Below, one piece after another: positions 38,041 through 52,125 of a stretch of DNA of 64,000 nt. The translations under genes were made by a program, and so were the position numbers. The stretch spans positions 24,924,245-24,988,244 of the forward strand of contig OX637289.1 of assembly GCA_951799445.1 (NCBI GenBank). The letters are read 5' to 3'. Numbering within the stretch: the first letter of the stretch is position 1; every line of letters begins with the position of its first letter. This DNA comes from Pseudisothecium myosuroides (Eukaryota; Streptophyta; Bryopsida; Hypnales; Lembophyllaceae). Below the pieces are notes generated by a model. It did not search any database. It was not told where the DNA came from and saw only the letters and a program-made list of their open reading frames with translations.

Positions 38041-39979
38041 CAATTTTTTTACAAAAAACAAATATAAAACACACTACTTTTGCTAATTTTTCATTTAAAA
38101 GTATTAAAATGATTACAAAAAAATTACAAAAATAATATCAATTGAATAGCATAAACTTAAACAACATTATTCTAAATCAAGATTGTAAAAAAAAAGCATG
38201 ATGGAATTCCATACAAACCTATCATCCTGAATTTAACTCACCTACATTTCAAAATGATCGATGGTCAAATTAAACTTGTTTTTTTACTGTACATCAGTTA
38301 CAATATTGTGCATAATTTGAAAATAGAGTGAGAGATGTATTGAAGCCATACCACCGACCTTGATTGGAGTCTCAAGCTTAAATTTGACTTGAACAAAAAT
38401 ATGTCTTTCAATGCAAAACAAAGTTAGTAAATTTCAGTAGTTGTACTTGCTTGCTTGTCTGCCTCATGCGCACCTCGAGCAACTGTGCTATGATATCATC
38501 TAACAATGTGCTGTCCATTCCCCCTCCTTCACAATTCTCCCCATAATTAAAGACCTTATGTTCTATATCTTTCAACCTTGTTGTCTTTTTTAAGATGATA
38601 CTCCACCATATTCTACGAATGATTCAAAAACAAGTTGAAATACACCAAAGGTAGGGACTTGAAACAAGTTACACATTTTTCTACTTCTTAAACTTGGGAA
38701 TACTAGAAAATGGCTTACAAGAGATCTCCCCTTATAAATTTTTTTTTTTGCCACTTTTACTCATACAAATACATTACCACCACCAAATGTTGAAACCCTA
38801 TCAAAATTGCAAATAGATTTTTACATCCAATCGAACAACACTCAACCTTTTCTACACTGACATTGAAGTCTATATTGCACACTTGCAACACTATCATCAA
38901 CTATAGCAAGCATTCAAACTACGTTATAGAGAGTTTTTTTGATATAAAACTAATTTGAGTGTTTGGTCCAACTCTAGCATTTCATATACAAGAATAAATC
39001 CTATTCACATGAGATTAGAATCAAGCCATCAATTGAATGGTTGGAAAAAAAACTCACATCTAGGAAGTCCAAAGATTTAGCCTTGATTGTCACAAAGGGA
39101 GAGAACCCTAGACATTCAACATCGGTAATTGTAAAAACATCTCCCAGATGGGTTGCAGTAGAGAAAATAAGCAGTTAGGATGCCAAACGCCAAACACCGT
39201 AAAAATTCTAACACATTCTAAAAATGAAAATAATATCAAAGTAACGAAGGGACATAGAAGATTTACAAGAAGTCTACAACTATGTACAACTAAGGTAAGG
39301 TATTCAATTAAAGGATAAAGCAAAGACAAGTTCAAGGTTAGTACTTACGGGCTCTAAATAACAAGATTCAAATGAACCTCGAGGATTAAACTTGAGAGTG
39401 AGAAATGAACCTCTTCCATAGCTTACACAAATACAACTAAGTTCATTTTTATTGTGCAATTTTGCATCCATTTAAGGATATGTAGTTTTTTCTAACATAT
39501 CATATTCAAAAACATTATAATTTAAAAAAGATTAGGGATACTTTAAAGACTCCAAAAACAAAGAATTTAAATATGAAAATGGAAATCAGGTGAAAATTGG
39601 GTGATTGGATGGTGGAATGTAGGATGGGTTGATTGGGGAGTTTGGAAGGAAAAATTGTGTTAGTCTTGTCGAAGGGAAAAATGAGAAACATGGTAGATCT
39701 CAATAGAAAGACACTAGGCCTCGAGGTACCCCAAGATCTAACTGGTAAAAATCCTAAGGCAGTCCGAAAAGGGATCAACATGGGATGGAGCAAGATCTAA
39801 CACAACAGAGTGAGTGCAATGTATAAATCTAAGTGTATGACATTCAAGCAAGGAATTTGAAAGCCTAACTGGACAAATATCATACCAACAAGAAGATTAC
39901 GAGCTGCCTAATTGAAGCGACTTCAATAGCAATGTTGATCGAGGTTATGAAGGTAACAATACATGAGGTTGTAGAGCTA
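38041..39979. other. AT-rich intergenic DNA, nothing recognised
   Basis: Open frames such as 39108-39335 and 39515-39793 on the minus strand are below 100 codons and show no domain. No supported gene. Confidence 0.4.
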
Positions 39980-40167
39980 TAGTACAACCCCTCTTACTAC
40001 ATACTCTCTTAGTGTATAATATGCAATAAGAGAAGTTTGTGGGTGGGGCCAATTTCAAGTATTTAATTTGGAAAGTAGTGTAGTTAGAAGCCATGTAGTC
40101 AAGTATAATTACTACAACTGCATAAAACCTCTCTTAGTGCGTAGTCCCAACATTATGCACTAAGAGA
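39980..40167. mobile_element. Emigrant/pogo-like MITE, copy 3
   Basis: Left end TAGTACAACCCCTCTTAC, right end GCACTAAGAGAGGTTCTATTG, flanked by TA (39978-39979 and 40168-40169). It shares ACTAAGAGAGGTT subterminal motifs with copy 1 at 2263-2498, so these two are closer to each other than to the copy in the satellite. Confidence 0.75.
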
Positions 40168-40169
40168 GG

Positions 40170-42593
40170 TTCTATTGTATTGGAAAATGAGCCTGAAAAC
40201 CAACAATTGCAATCAATCCAAGCAATCAAGGGACTAAGGTAGAAACACCCATTAGCATCCGTGCTTTCATTCCTAAGACTTAGACTGTCACCAAATCTGT
40301 CTCTAGACTTCTCATTAATGTATCCTTGAAATGCTTGGCTTTGATTCGTTGACGCATTTGAAGGACACATACCTCACTCTCATTTGCTAACTATTGTTTT
40401 TTGCAGATTTTAGTTTTGGGTCCACCTATGTGACAATTTCAATGGTCTAGGGAGCCGTCTCTTTGAAAAGTCATAGAAATTACATACCACATCCAAAAAA
40501 TCTATTTTTTTTTTTAAAATTCATCATTTTCACTTGCAAATACTACAAAAATATCGATTTTAGGAAAAGTTGCCTCCAACTATGCTGAATTGCTTATTAT
40601 TGACGGATTTGGGTGCTTCCGCCTTATGAGGCGAGGTGGAAGCCACCAACATTTAGCAAATTCTGCGAATCAATGATAAGCAATCAAACAAGCAAGACAA
40701 ATTCCAAATCTTGTCAAGTTGAATCTACCTATTTCAAGTGCACAAGAGCAAGAGAGAGCACCAATAGTCCAGTAGGTCGATGATGAAATCCCAAGGGCAG
40801 GAGAAAGATAAGGAATTAGCCTTAAACCGTGAGACTTAAATTGGCATGGAAGTTTGTCGACTTATGAACTGTTCCAGTGGCGGGATTTGAATCTGAATCA
40901 GTGATAAACAAAAAAGGCAAACATGTGCATGTATTGGACCACATCACCCCCACTCTCTTTCTAGATTCACGTCGTCATTACTCAGCAACCTAGAATATGC
41001 TACTCTCGTAAACCCTGAGTCCAGGCCATTGCACATGAAAACTTACCAGGACCAGGAGCAGAACCTCTCACTTTGGGCCATCCAGGAAACGCCTGCACAG
41101 AAAAAAACAGGTGCAAAACAAAACTTCAAACTTTAAAGCTCGAGAAAGAGAGTGCAACAGTAATCGATGCTGCACAATGCAATGTGGCAGCCCTGCACAA
41201 TACTGCTGAACGTAGCAACCAAACGCACAACCACCTCACGGAAACAACAAAGACAGAAAGCTTGAAGCGAAACCCCTAAACTACTAACATTACAAACGAC
41301 AGCATAGCTCACTCTTCAATTAAACACAACCAGGACAATAGCTCGTGAACAGAAGAGCTACTTCGGAATCACAAGGCTCTTTCTTCTTCACACTGGAATC
41401 AGAAACCTAAATCACTAAATCACACTTACCAGAGAAAGAAGAAGAAAAACAACAGGAGGTTGTACAAAATTGAAACGGAAACTCACGATGATTCAGTAGC
41501 GGAAGAATTTACAACGAGGTCGACGGGCTTGAAACATATATGCAACGACACCTAACATGCATGTTCCCACTTGGTGTTAGAGGTGATGTTAGCAATGTGA
41601 ATGTGGTCCAGAAGTAAGTCAAAATTCATTCCTAAGACCCTCTATAACAAGACTCTTAACACCAAGTGCAAACATACTTTAATTTAATAAAGCTGCCACC
41701 TTGGGAATCCTAAGTAGTCGTCTAGTTCAGTTTGTCCTTATCTGAAATATCATCCACCAACGGAAAGCTCATCTAGAAATCTTTGGGAACAATATGGAAC
41801 ACGACGGGATCAAAATTTCATGTCATGGTAGAGTGACCGTACACTGTGCGTTCAAGGGCTGCAAGGAAGTTTTAACTAAATTTCAATCTCATTGCTTTTA
41901 ACTCATAAATGTTGCGGTGGACATTTGTTGTCCGATAGATGACAAAGAATCTTTCTAAAAGGATAGAAGTGCAACTATTCATCATCAAAATTTTGTTGTG
42001 AAAGAGGAAGTCTTCAAGAATGATTGCCTTTTGTTGTGTTCAAGCATCATCCACAAAACTCATCCATGATTTCAATGATTCTAATAGCTTCTTCTCTATT
42101 GTGTCCTATGGTAGTGTACAATAACATGCTTAATTAACTAAATCCGACCATGACAAATTTATTCAATGTATCTTGCTTGGAATTATGTGACAATGTCCAT
42201 CACTATTGACTTGTAGTGTGCAACAACTTAACTAATTTCTATTCAATTTTCTAACAGTTTTGACATGTAGCCTTTTAGTTACTAATGAGGTGTAAAATAT
42301 TCCATATCATTCTGTTAAGGAGAGGGCAATATTGCTTCAAGCTACTAAATGATACTTAAATTAACCTTTGTCTAGAACCATTTTCCCCTTGAATACAGCC
42401 ACATCACAATTGAAAGCAACTCCACGTTGGATTTGAAAGTAACAATTATAGCATACAAGCTTGAGAAGTTGAGATGTTTCTTCCTAAGAATCTGGCATAA
42501 TGGCATAATTATCATATTCAATGGTGTCAACGTGTAGTCAACATTACTTGTCCCATGGTACACATTAACTACTTCCTTGCACTTTATTATGCC
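40170..42593. other. Intergenic DNA downstream of the FTSHI4-like gene
   Basis: No gene supported. The frame at 41073-41279 has no recognisable product. One small MITE lies at 41560-41676. The stretch next to 42593 should include the 3' UTR of the minus-strand gene. Confidence 0.4.
41560..41676. mobile_element. Short MITE, CACTTGGTGTTA family, copy 1
   Basis: The left end (CATGTTCCCACTTGGTGTTA) is the inverse of the right end (TTAACACCAAGTGCAAACAT). About 117 bp, non-coding. A second copy with the same termini lies at 48835-48952. Confidence 0.65.
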
Positions 42594-45500
42594 TCAACTC
42601 CTATGAAGGGGAGCAGGATATATAATCATCTCTTTATAGCGACCATCGATACTCGGACCTAGCCTCTCCTGTAAAGAAACCCCAAAAGAGAATGTTAGAT
42701 TATCAACAACAAGTCCAGCAACAATAAGCTTATAGCAGATCTGAAGATTCTATCTAGCAGACCAAGGAGAAGATAAATACTAATAGCATGATAAGTTACA
42801 CATAATGATGAGTGGATGCTTGAACAGGATTATCAATATCAGTTTTGCAGTCAAAACCACAATCAATACTGTACTTACATGCATGAAATAAAGACTGAAA
42901 GGTAAAGAGATGTCTACCTTGAGATCTTTCGTATTCATAGGCTCCGCCAAGGGATCAGGCAGCATAATTGGGTTCATTGATCGGATTAAATTTTCTGCTT
43001 CCTGTTAAAAGTCAAACATTTACCACATCTTGATGAATAACTTAATTTTGTACAAAGGTCACCAACACAAACTGAAATCTAAAAGTACTAGCCTGAATAT
43101 GAACGAATTTCTATCAGAGCAGGTTCAAAAAAATTTGCATGGGAGGTATCCTCAAAATGAGTGGTAAAATCATATGGACAATCAACACTCTCTAATTGCT
43201 CGCTGGAAATTCACGCTCCCTGTATATCCCGAGAATCCGTCAGGTTGTGAACAAGGCTTATTGGACACCTTCCACGTGTCTAGTTGTGAACACATGTCAA
43301 AGAGTTTAGAAGCGCATTTGTCCTCCAAAGCAGTGCAAGGGGGCTGAATATAAAGACTTACAAAGCCACTAATTTTGGTATTTGCGAGCAGCTCCTCAGT
43401 GAGTCTTCTCAAGATGTGTTCGTTCTTGCGAAGTGCCTCCATAGCCACCTCTTCAGACTCGTCTATATACTGTGAATGACAAATAACAAATTAGGAGCAG
43501 GAGATCCGTGTAATATGACATTCAAATGCTGGCCAAACCTCGACTGTTCACAGCTAAGTTCAAAGAAATCTCGAAGATGTTCTTACTTTGGTGACCTCCC
43601 GCGTAAACAGCTCGGAAAATTCTGTAGACATTTGAACGATTTGAGAGCCAGTTTTGTCCCACTGCCACATGCAGATATTTGTTAATCTTGCATAAAGATA
43701 ACATCGTGTATGCCAACAAATTGAACTAAATATAGTAGGGATAAAAATGGAAGAAACAAGACTCACCTCATTGGGGATAAGATCAGTTTCATCAGGGCGC
43801 TTAGGAGGGTCAAGTGTATCTTGCCACTTCATTGGATACAAACCAAATCTATTATTTGCAATGCTGATGGTCAGCTCCCTCGCTATCTGCAGGAATATGA
43901 ACCTCAATGTGAAAACTGAACCCCCAGAACATCTTCACAGCAAGATCCTTCTACCTCTACATACAGGAGTCACCCTCCAGCTCGAACATAGTGGGTAATA
44001 TGAGCTTCCACGAGTACAATGAACATCACTACCACGTTTACAGCCTTGTACAAAATCATCGTGTATCACATTTTCAGCAGATTAACCCCGAAATACCCAA
44101 ACTAAAACTAGAATATCCAATTTGAATCTGACAGTTGATTATAGTAACATTCAAAACATATTTCTATCTTTCAAAAACGTCGGACATGGTTTATTCCTAG
44201 GTACAGTACATTTTGTTTCCTTCCTTGAAGCTTTTAAGACGATTCATTTCAACTCCCAGAGATATGGAAGCGGACATTTGAGAACTTAAGGGTAAAGCTC
44301 TGGAGAGAATGCATATATTTGCCGTCATACCTGATTATTTAGATGACACTAGATAACCACTCGACTACAAGTTATGCGATTATAACCACATGTTCTCTCT
44401 AAGTGCAACATTATACTCGGCTGTGCATTCAAAGATAAAGGCTGGTGCTAAACATGGAGGATACGGCATAATAAACGAGCCATTTTCTCGGTCATTAGGC
44501 TACTCGGGTTAAGGCAAACGGAAAGCAATGTCAGATCAAAAGTGTAAGAATTCGCTAAAACAACGTGAATGAAAGACAAATACGCACCGCCGAAATTTTC
44601 TGGAGGTCTTCTTGACCCCCGTCAGAGACGTTATCACCATACAAGATACGCTCTGCACACCGACCACCATGGGCAACCACCATTTGCATGTGCAGATAAC
44701 CCACTGTAGTATGACCTTGATGTACCATCTCTTCTCTTGGATAGAACACGGTCAAAGCATATTCCTGTTGACCAAAGAAACAAGTATTAGAGCTCAATTC
44801 GAATGAACCCGGAGATCAAAACTTTGCAAAAGTTCAATAAAAAGTTAGCAAAGAAGTGACTAATACAATTCCAAAGGTATGAGCTAGCTCTCTTTCAAGG
44901 GCAGTTAGATTGAATTTCAAGACTAAAGTAAATTGCTTCAATAAGGATATATGAAGAATCACCATTTCTAGTAGAAAACCCAACCCCAAAGACATTCAAA
45001 AAAACCTAGCCGCGTTAGGATTGGCAGAATATATGTCAGAAACTTCCTTAAATGGAGTTATAACAGGCAGGGATCAACGCAGCTAGGTTTTCTAAAATAC
45101 CTCTTTGGGGGTTTCTACTAGTGATTGCGAATACCCATGCTCTTTAAGACAAAAACTTACGGATCCTCCAGGAAGAAGGTGACTGAATGCATGCCAATCA
45201 AATCGAGGAAACAAATGAGCCAATAAAATATGGCCTGCTTCATGAACTGCTAGTATCCTCTTATTGTCCATAGGGATCTGCAGAAGAGACAGTACGAGGT
45301 AGCTCATCGTTATATCTCAGCAACCTGAAGTTGTTCAGAATGAGAAGTGAGCCCAGTATTGAGTCTGGTAAGATGTGTTAAAGCTGCTAACCAAGTATGA
45401 AAAATGAAAATCAGAAAGCACCAGGTTTTCAATAAAAACAAGCATCCTTGTCTATTCTCAGAACACTTGGTCAATACAATCTTCTTTTCAAGAAGCAAAG

Positions 45501-48500
45501 CAGCAGTTACACCAAAATATCAGATAATGCAAGAGAACCAGCGACTTACTGTTGCTTGTGTCCTTCGCTGCTCATCATCAGTAAGAGACATGCCCATTCC
45601 TTCAAACAGTTGTTTGTCCAAAACATCTACGAGGTCTTGTTGTGTAATCTCCTCATGTCCATTTCTAACCTGCTCATCATGCACAAATGACCGTCATCCC
45701 AAATGAAATGTGAAGCATCCGTGGCCATAGAAATCTCTAAAGAACCAGTAGCACGAACCACGATTATATATTCAAAACCATCACAAGTCGCATGGGACAG
45801 AACAAAGGTTCAGGCACAAAGCAATAACTTACTGCCTACCTATAAAAGCCAAATGCAAATAGTACGCGTCAGACCACAGCATTACAATATAGCCGTTTTA
45901 TTTCTCTTGAAGTCACTCACCGCCATGATGCCTGCCTCGTTAATGAGATTTCGTATGTCCGCTCCTGAATATCCTAGTGTCCGATACACGAGCTAATTTC
46001 AACAAGACATATCAAATGTACATTAAAAAACAGAATTTTAAGGAAATGCCCACATTTCTTGACGAAAGAGTCTAAATAAAACTAATCTAGCGTTTATTGT
46101 ACTACTGTACAGAAGCATAATCTCATCCCAGACTTTCTAATGATCAAGAGCCTCCATTGATTATACAATTAGAATACCTGTCAAAATATTACAATTTTAG
46201 ATTCTAAAGATGTATCAACACTAAATTGAATTTTTATTTGGTTTCTAATGGACACATAGCAATTCATGTCCAAGCATGATACGTAATCGTCATCATCCAT
46301 ATCATGTCAAAATTGGCATGTCTCAGATAACAAATAAAGCACCAGCATCTTCACAGTGAATTACGCACCTTCCTGAAGTCGAGATCTTTTGCCAAAGGTT
46401 TGCCACTACTATGGACACCAAAAATGGAAACACGTTCCTCCTCTCCAGGAAGGCCAATATGAATCTCCCGGTCAATTCGCCCAGGCCGCACAAAATCCTC
46501 ATCTAACTCATCTGGGCGGTTTGTGGCGCAAATCAGAATTACAGCTTGTCGTTGTGACCATCTGTTTACATCCGTGTCATCTGGCCTACAGCGGTGAAAT
46601 CACACGTAAGTGCCTGAAAAATATTTAGTTGATGCAGAACACAAAGGACTTTGAACTAGAGAGTCCCTAGAGGAGGAAACCTAGCATACTATAAGGGTTC
46701 TTCCTCTAGGTCCAATGCATTGAAAACCCCATGGATGAACGACCCCAATTCCGGCTTCAGGGTGCTCTTTGAGGCCCTTCAAAAATCACAAGTCCTACGG
46801 AGCGGAGTGAGTAGGGTTTGTAATAAGACTAGAACGGGTGCTAGGCTGTACAGACCGTCCCGTTTAGGGTTTAACGAAAATGCGATCCCTTAGGGGTTGA
46901 TCTCATTAGTCTTCGGTTATTATAAATACACTAACCCTCCATACTTTATATAGGACTTCGTTGATAACCTATGAAACGCCAGATCTGCACAGCGAGTCCT
47001 CTATACTACTGTTCCAGACTCAAGCTAGCTGAAGTGCAATACCAAGGACGAGAAATTTCCATGACTCTTTAGTGGAAAATATGATTTTTGATGGACCATA
47101 TTCTTACTTCGCCAGTACGAGCTAAGAGAGCATCAAAGATGTGATGACGATGACGGCTGCCATACAAAGTAAGTTAATACCAATGATGTTAAATAAACGA
47201 CTTACTCTCCGTCAAGCTCTGCCAACAATTGATGAAACGTAGCCCTTCGTTCCGCATCATCATTCACATTCTTCCCCGCCAACGCATCAATCTCGTCAAT
47301 GAAAACAAATGAGGGTGCCTGACAACACACGCAGGGCATCAAATAACTTTTCAAACGATCATCATATTTGATTACTGATGCAAATGTCGTAAGGATTCTC
47401 TAAAGTACAGTTGTGTCTAAAATTTGACACTCTGAATATACTTACATTGGCTCTGGCGGTGAAGAAAATGTCAAATATTTTGTCAGATCCATTTCCGGTG
47501 CTAGATTCAACAAACTCAGCACCAGACGCGAACACAAATGGGAGACCACTCTCTCTGGCAATAGCACGGGCCAGCAACGTTTTCCCGGTACCTGGAGGTC
47601 CGCTGATTAGGATTCCCTGCCAAGACACAGAAGCATCAAGTTTGCTTAGAAGCAGACAACTACCCATTTGCAAGAAGATTAACTTATTGTATCCATCTGA
47701 AGCTAAGAGCCTAAGAGAAACAAATCACAAAACAGCAAGACACACAAAGCCCTTATAATGACTGAAGCAACACATCAATGCAGTTTGAGGATAAAACAAA
47801 TACCCGAGGAAGTTTAACTTTCTGATTATAGAACTTCAATGGGTTACGCATGTAGGTCATAACCTCCTCCAAGACCATCCACACATCACCACCAACCACA
47901 ACATCCTTGTATTGAGACTTTGCTTTATCAGCAGCATCTTCAGGCTGTCAGAGCACAACATAATTCAATCAGTTCTAAGATAACGATAAGCATGAAAACC
48001 TAAAGGACAATTACACTAAAAAAAACATCAAGAGAAGTTCAGAATAATAGGAACATAAGCATCAATTGTGTGTATTAAGTGCAGAGGTACAAACACTTTT
48101 ATGTGAACAGTACATCAATGAAAGAATATACCTGTCAGCAATCATGACCAAAGTATCCATCAAAAAAAAGGATACAGGATTTTGGACAGCATACCAGTAT
48201 CAGGTGCCTGCGGTTCATTCTGAGAAGATCGTAGATTTTTTCCGAAAAAACCTCTTTGGTACGGTATTGCAAAGCTCGAATGAAAAGAATCATTAGTACA
48301 GTCGGCAACAAGGACAAAAATGCTCGTCCATAAAACTCAAAGTTGCTTTTTGCAAGAATACCAGTCTCGACACCACATCTGGTCAATGCTTCATATAAAT
48401 AAGGATCGACAGGAACATCCACCTGGCCATCAACACCACCACGAGATTATCAGTGGTTTTAGATAAAGCAATCCGTCTAAAACGCTTGATATAATCCTGG

Positions 48501-51500
48501 CACATTGTACTTACCACGTACTCCGAAGGAAAGCCGTCTTTCATTGTCACGAACAGCTTCTTTGTGTCACAGCTGTAAACCACCGCAGCTACCTGAATAA
48601 AAAATAACAGCTTTCATAGTCAGCAAAATATGACAGCAATGAATATTTTGTTGACAAAACCGATTTCCTTGGGCAATCTGAAAATTTGTACACTGAAATT
48701 CTGAGTACTAAATATGTCTATTTTACCGCTTTGCAAGACATACACGCTGCATCCATCACATTTAATCACTGTTATCATCCAATAGGAAACTTCTTAGAAA
48801 GCATCGTGAATATTTCCATACTTGAGAGTGAAGGCATGTTTGCACCTGGTGTCAAGAGCCGTGTTAGCAAAGGTCTTAAAAATGCATTTTGGTACACTTT
48901 TGGACTAAATTCACTTTGCTAACATCACTCCTAACACCAAGTGCCAACACACTTTGGTGAGTTGAATTTCTAGTAGTACTATTTTCAGTTTCAATGATAA
49001 AATTACTATGAAAAGAAAGTTTAAAGACTTTGAACACATAGAATAATACATTTTGCAACCAATTCCACAATAAACTTGATAAAATTACCTCTAAATTTTC
49101 TACTTTACTCATGAAATACGTATATGGTATCTTTGGCCGGTGTTTCCACCATCGTCGAGATACCCAGAAAGCCCAATCCCTAGGAGGTTGCGCTTCTGCT
49201 TGGTCCATCTCCTCTGCCGTATTCCGTGACAATTCATCAGGATTTACTTGAATCTCGTACTTGGTTCGATCGGCCTCTGCCAACTCCTTCAAGTTCTCCT
49301 TTTGGATGAGGTGCTCCCATTCCTCTAGCCTTTCCTGCCAACTTGTCGGTGATGCGGCTGATGTGGCGGCAGATGTGGCGGCAGTTGTAGCGTCAATGCT
49401 AGCTGCATGGTCAAGACACGATATACTCTCAGCGGTAAAATCATCGACACTAAATCTAGGGCAAGCATACTAAACAGAAAGAGGTACACGCGGCAAGGTA
49501 AGTTCCCAGAAAACATGTGAATAAGGATCTGACCTATGTGCCCACGATGAGATTTTTTATTGAAGTTTCTGGTTGTTGCCAAAAAAATGGGAAATCGCTT
49601 TTGGACCTTTCGGAGCGGTAAACATTAAATGTGAATTTTCAAAGTGATTATGGTATCTTCCCCAAAACCATGCACTGGACTATGCTTATTGTAACATTCA
49701 TAAATCCTTAAGAACTGACACTTTTCATTGCTTTAAGGTTACAACTGGAATGATATTCTGGGCGAGTTTTCTAAGTCACTACGGAGTCTTTCTCAAAACC
49801 ATGCACAAGACTATGCTTATTCTGACCACCGTAATTCCTGGTAACAATGAAATCTTAGCATTTGACATTTTTGGTTGGTTTTAAATTGCTCCTTGATAAA
49901 TGTAAGGAGCCATGCGGTATTAAACATCTACCTTGCAATAAAATGGCACAATAATTTCAAAATATAAGATATAAAACTATAACATTATTAAGACCAAGAA
50001 ATTACCTGCAGTGAGATCATTGCTATTCTCCAAAGAGGAATTGTCATGCCCTTCCAACTTGAACTCGCTGTTATAGAGAGGCAAACCCTTCTCCGCCCTG
50101 CCTACGTTGAGAAACTCGAGCAGCTCGGCTTTCTCCTCATCGTTTAGATTCCCCGCAGCAACGACTTGTTCCACAGTTTCATTTGTTTCCGTTGCCCAGG
50201 CATTCTCCCCAACGTAAGTTGGATCGCGTTTGTACTCTCCGTCGGGGCCAGCCACGAACTTATGCGCCTGAAATCCCTCTGGCATCTCCTGCCTCCACAG
50301 CGCCTTCTTCACTCTGCAAAACGTTTGTTATTCTCCGTTTGTCACTCAACTCAGGAACCATAGTCCTGTCAAGTGTTACCAAGAAGTTATATAGTAAACA
50401 TGCAAATGATCGGACCCAAGTTTTAAATGGCTTAATAGATTCAAAATTGTGTTAAACAACTTGAAACTTACTACTACTATTGATGATTGAGTCTCAACCT
50501 TTCCACAAGAATAATGGTTCAAAAATAATGTACATTTTCTAATTAAAGATGCAATCAATGATGAACATTCAAAGTTTTGAACCTATCAAAATTTCAATAT
50601 TCATCTATTGGAATTGTACGATCACAAAAATGAATAAAATCAAGTGAGATACGAGTATTTGACTACACAACTTTCAAAAAGTCAAACAAATTCTGATTGT
50701 TCACAAAATCCAGGAGATTTCTTTCTAATATAGTTTAGCTTTCATTAAGATAGTTTTCATTCTAATACATGTTTCTATGTATGTTATCCAAACAACCTAA
50801 TCTTAAATTCATTCAAGAAGAACTAAAAATAAGTTTGAACTTCAATTACTGATGTTCTCCTTTGAAGGAATGGCAAAATTCAATAATCAAGTTGATTGAT
50901 CAGAACATTAAAGAGGTAAATTCTAAAACGAGGTGAGAATGGCCCTCCAAAATGAGAAAAAATGCACGAAGATTTACGATTGTACTAGAGACCAACAAAC
51001 GATGCTCACTTTTGCAAATTATTTTCGGTAGGCTCAGGGATAACCGCCTCTAGGTAAGCGTCGGCTATCTGCTGCTGAACACCACGGCTGCGAAACATTT
51101 CCACCGTGGAATAGACACCTCGTGCAGATGCGCCCAACAGGAGTCCATAGAGCACCAATGCACCAACACGTTGCGCATTCCAGCTCCTTACATCCTACAT
51201 CACCACATGAAGCACAATCCTCCATCACGACAGATTTGAGTTTCAAACACAAATGGCAAATATCGTAAAATGTGAGGCAGTTTAAAACCTAGTGAAACAC
51301 CTTGAAATTTGACTTCAAGGTTTAAGGTCCAGGATTTAACCCCTAAAAAACCAAGGAATCATGGTTTGAAAAATCAATAATTCAGATAAAGCGAAGTTTA
51401 TAGAACTGACAAACATTGTATGGATTGGTCAAACTAATTGAAAGTAAACAAAAGAAATTCCCCAAGTGAAAAATTAAAAACTGCTAATAAATAAAAATGT

Positions 51501-52125
51501 GAGGCACAATTGGTCCTGTAGAGATTAACGAACTTCCAAACATGGATCCCGATCTTACTTTCCAAAGCTCCAAGCGATTCCATTCCACAAACTGCGGCCA
51601 GTATTTGCCTTGCACTTCAGAAACAGTCTGCTGACTCTGTGTCTTCGCCTCTTCAAACTCCGCCCGAAGCTCCTTCGCCCGCTGCTCCCTAGCACCAACT
51701 GCAATCTCCACAACCTCTTTGCCCTTCCCAATCTGCAGCTTGACATTCTCAACAGCACCACCAATATCAACCCCTAACTCAAACTTGGAGGCGTTCACAA
51801 GATTCGAATAGTACCGCGCGGAGCCCCGAGCGAAAGCATCGCGCAATGAAGGCTTCCCATTCGAATTCTCACTGCTCTCATTCTCATTCTCATTCTCATT
51901 CCCTGTCCCCCCAGCGCTCTCATTGCTCGCTCTAGCTGCACCAGTTCTATTCCTGCGAGAAAGACCTGAATCCAACGCTCTGCGATAAACCCTAAACCTC
52001 GCCAATCCGACACGCTGGTGCTGCAAAAGCGAAGCTCGTCTCCATTCCTTTATACAAGGGAGCGAATTTCGATTTCGTAGGGATGCAGCGCAAGAGAGGA
52101 TAGGAGGCCGAGCGAGGGACTCCAT
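42594..52125 (-). CDS. FTSHI4: Chloroplast FtsH-like AAA protein, FTSHI4 type
   Basis: Plastid-envelope FtsH-like AAA ATPase; Arabidopsis relatives are essential for chloroplast development. Exons 5'->3': 52125-51559, 51194-51010, 50313-50006, 49402-49089, 48592-48515, 48422-48195, 47944-47804, 47616-47446, 47318-47206, 46585-46369, 45992-45921, 45669-45550, 45277-45161, 44764-44588, 43886-43767, 43661-43587, 43469-43362, 43001-42918, 42668-42594; 1,089 codons with no frame break. The N-terminus is Ser/Arg-rich with few acidic residues, like a transit peptide. A membrane segment lies near residues 515-532. Walker A is GPPGTGKT (613-620), Walker B FVFIDEIDAL (about 668-677), and the second region of homology CATNRPDELDEDFVRPGRID. 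The protease part keeps HEAGH (850-854) and a downstream DGGQEDL. The C-terminus ends APLHRS as in Arabidopsis. The acceptor of exon 4 was chosen by frame and is the least certain junction. Confidence 0.93.
44086..44293. mobile_element. Short MITE in an FTSHI4 intron
   Basis: Starts TTAACCCCGAAATACCCAAA and ends near ACTTAAGGGT. It shares CATTTTGTTTCCTTCCTTGAA-type and ATTTCAACTC words with 29349-29516. It lies between the exons encoding the GQEDL and IARELTIS segments. Degenerate, non-coding. Confidence 0.45.
48835..48952. mobile_element. Short MITE, CACTTGGTGTTA family, copy 2 (intronic)
   Basis: Termini CATGTTTGCACCTGGTGTCA and (inverse of) CTAACACCAAGTGCCAACAC match the copy at 41560. 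Inner GTTAGCAAAG / CTTTGCTAAC also pair. It lies in the intron between exons 4 and 5 of the FTSHI4-like gene. Confidence 0.65.

Noticed and set aside
39108..41279. Frames at 39108, 39515, 40134 and 41073
   Set aside because: All are below 100 codons in AT-rich repeat DNA without recognisable products.
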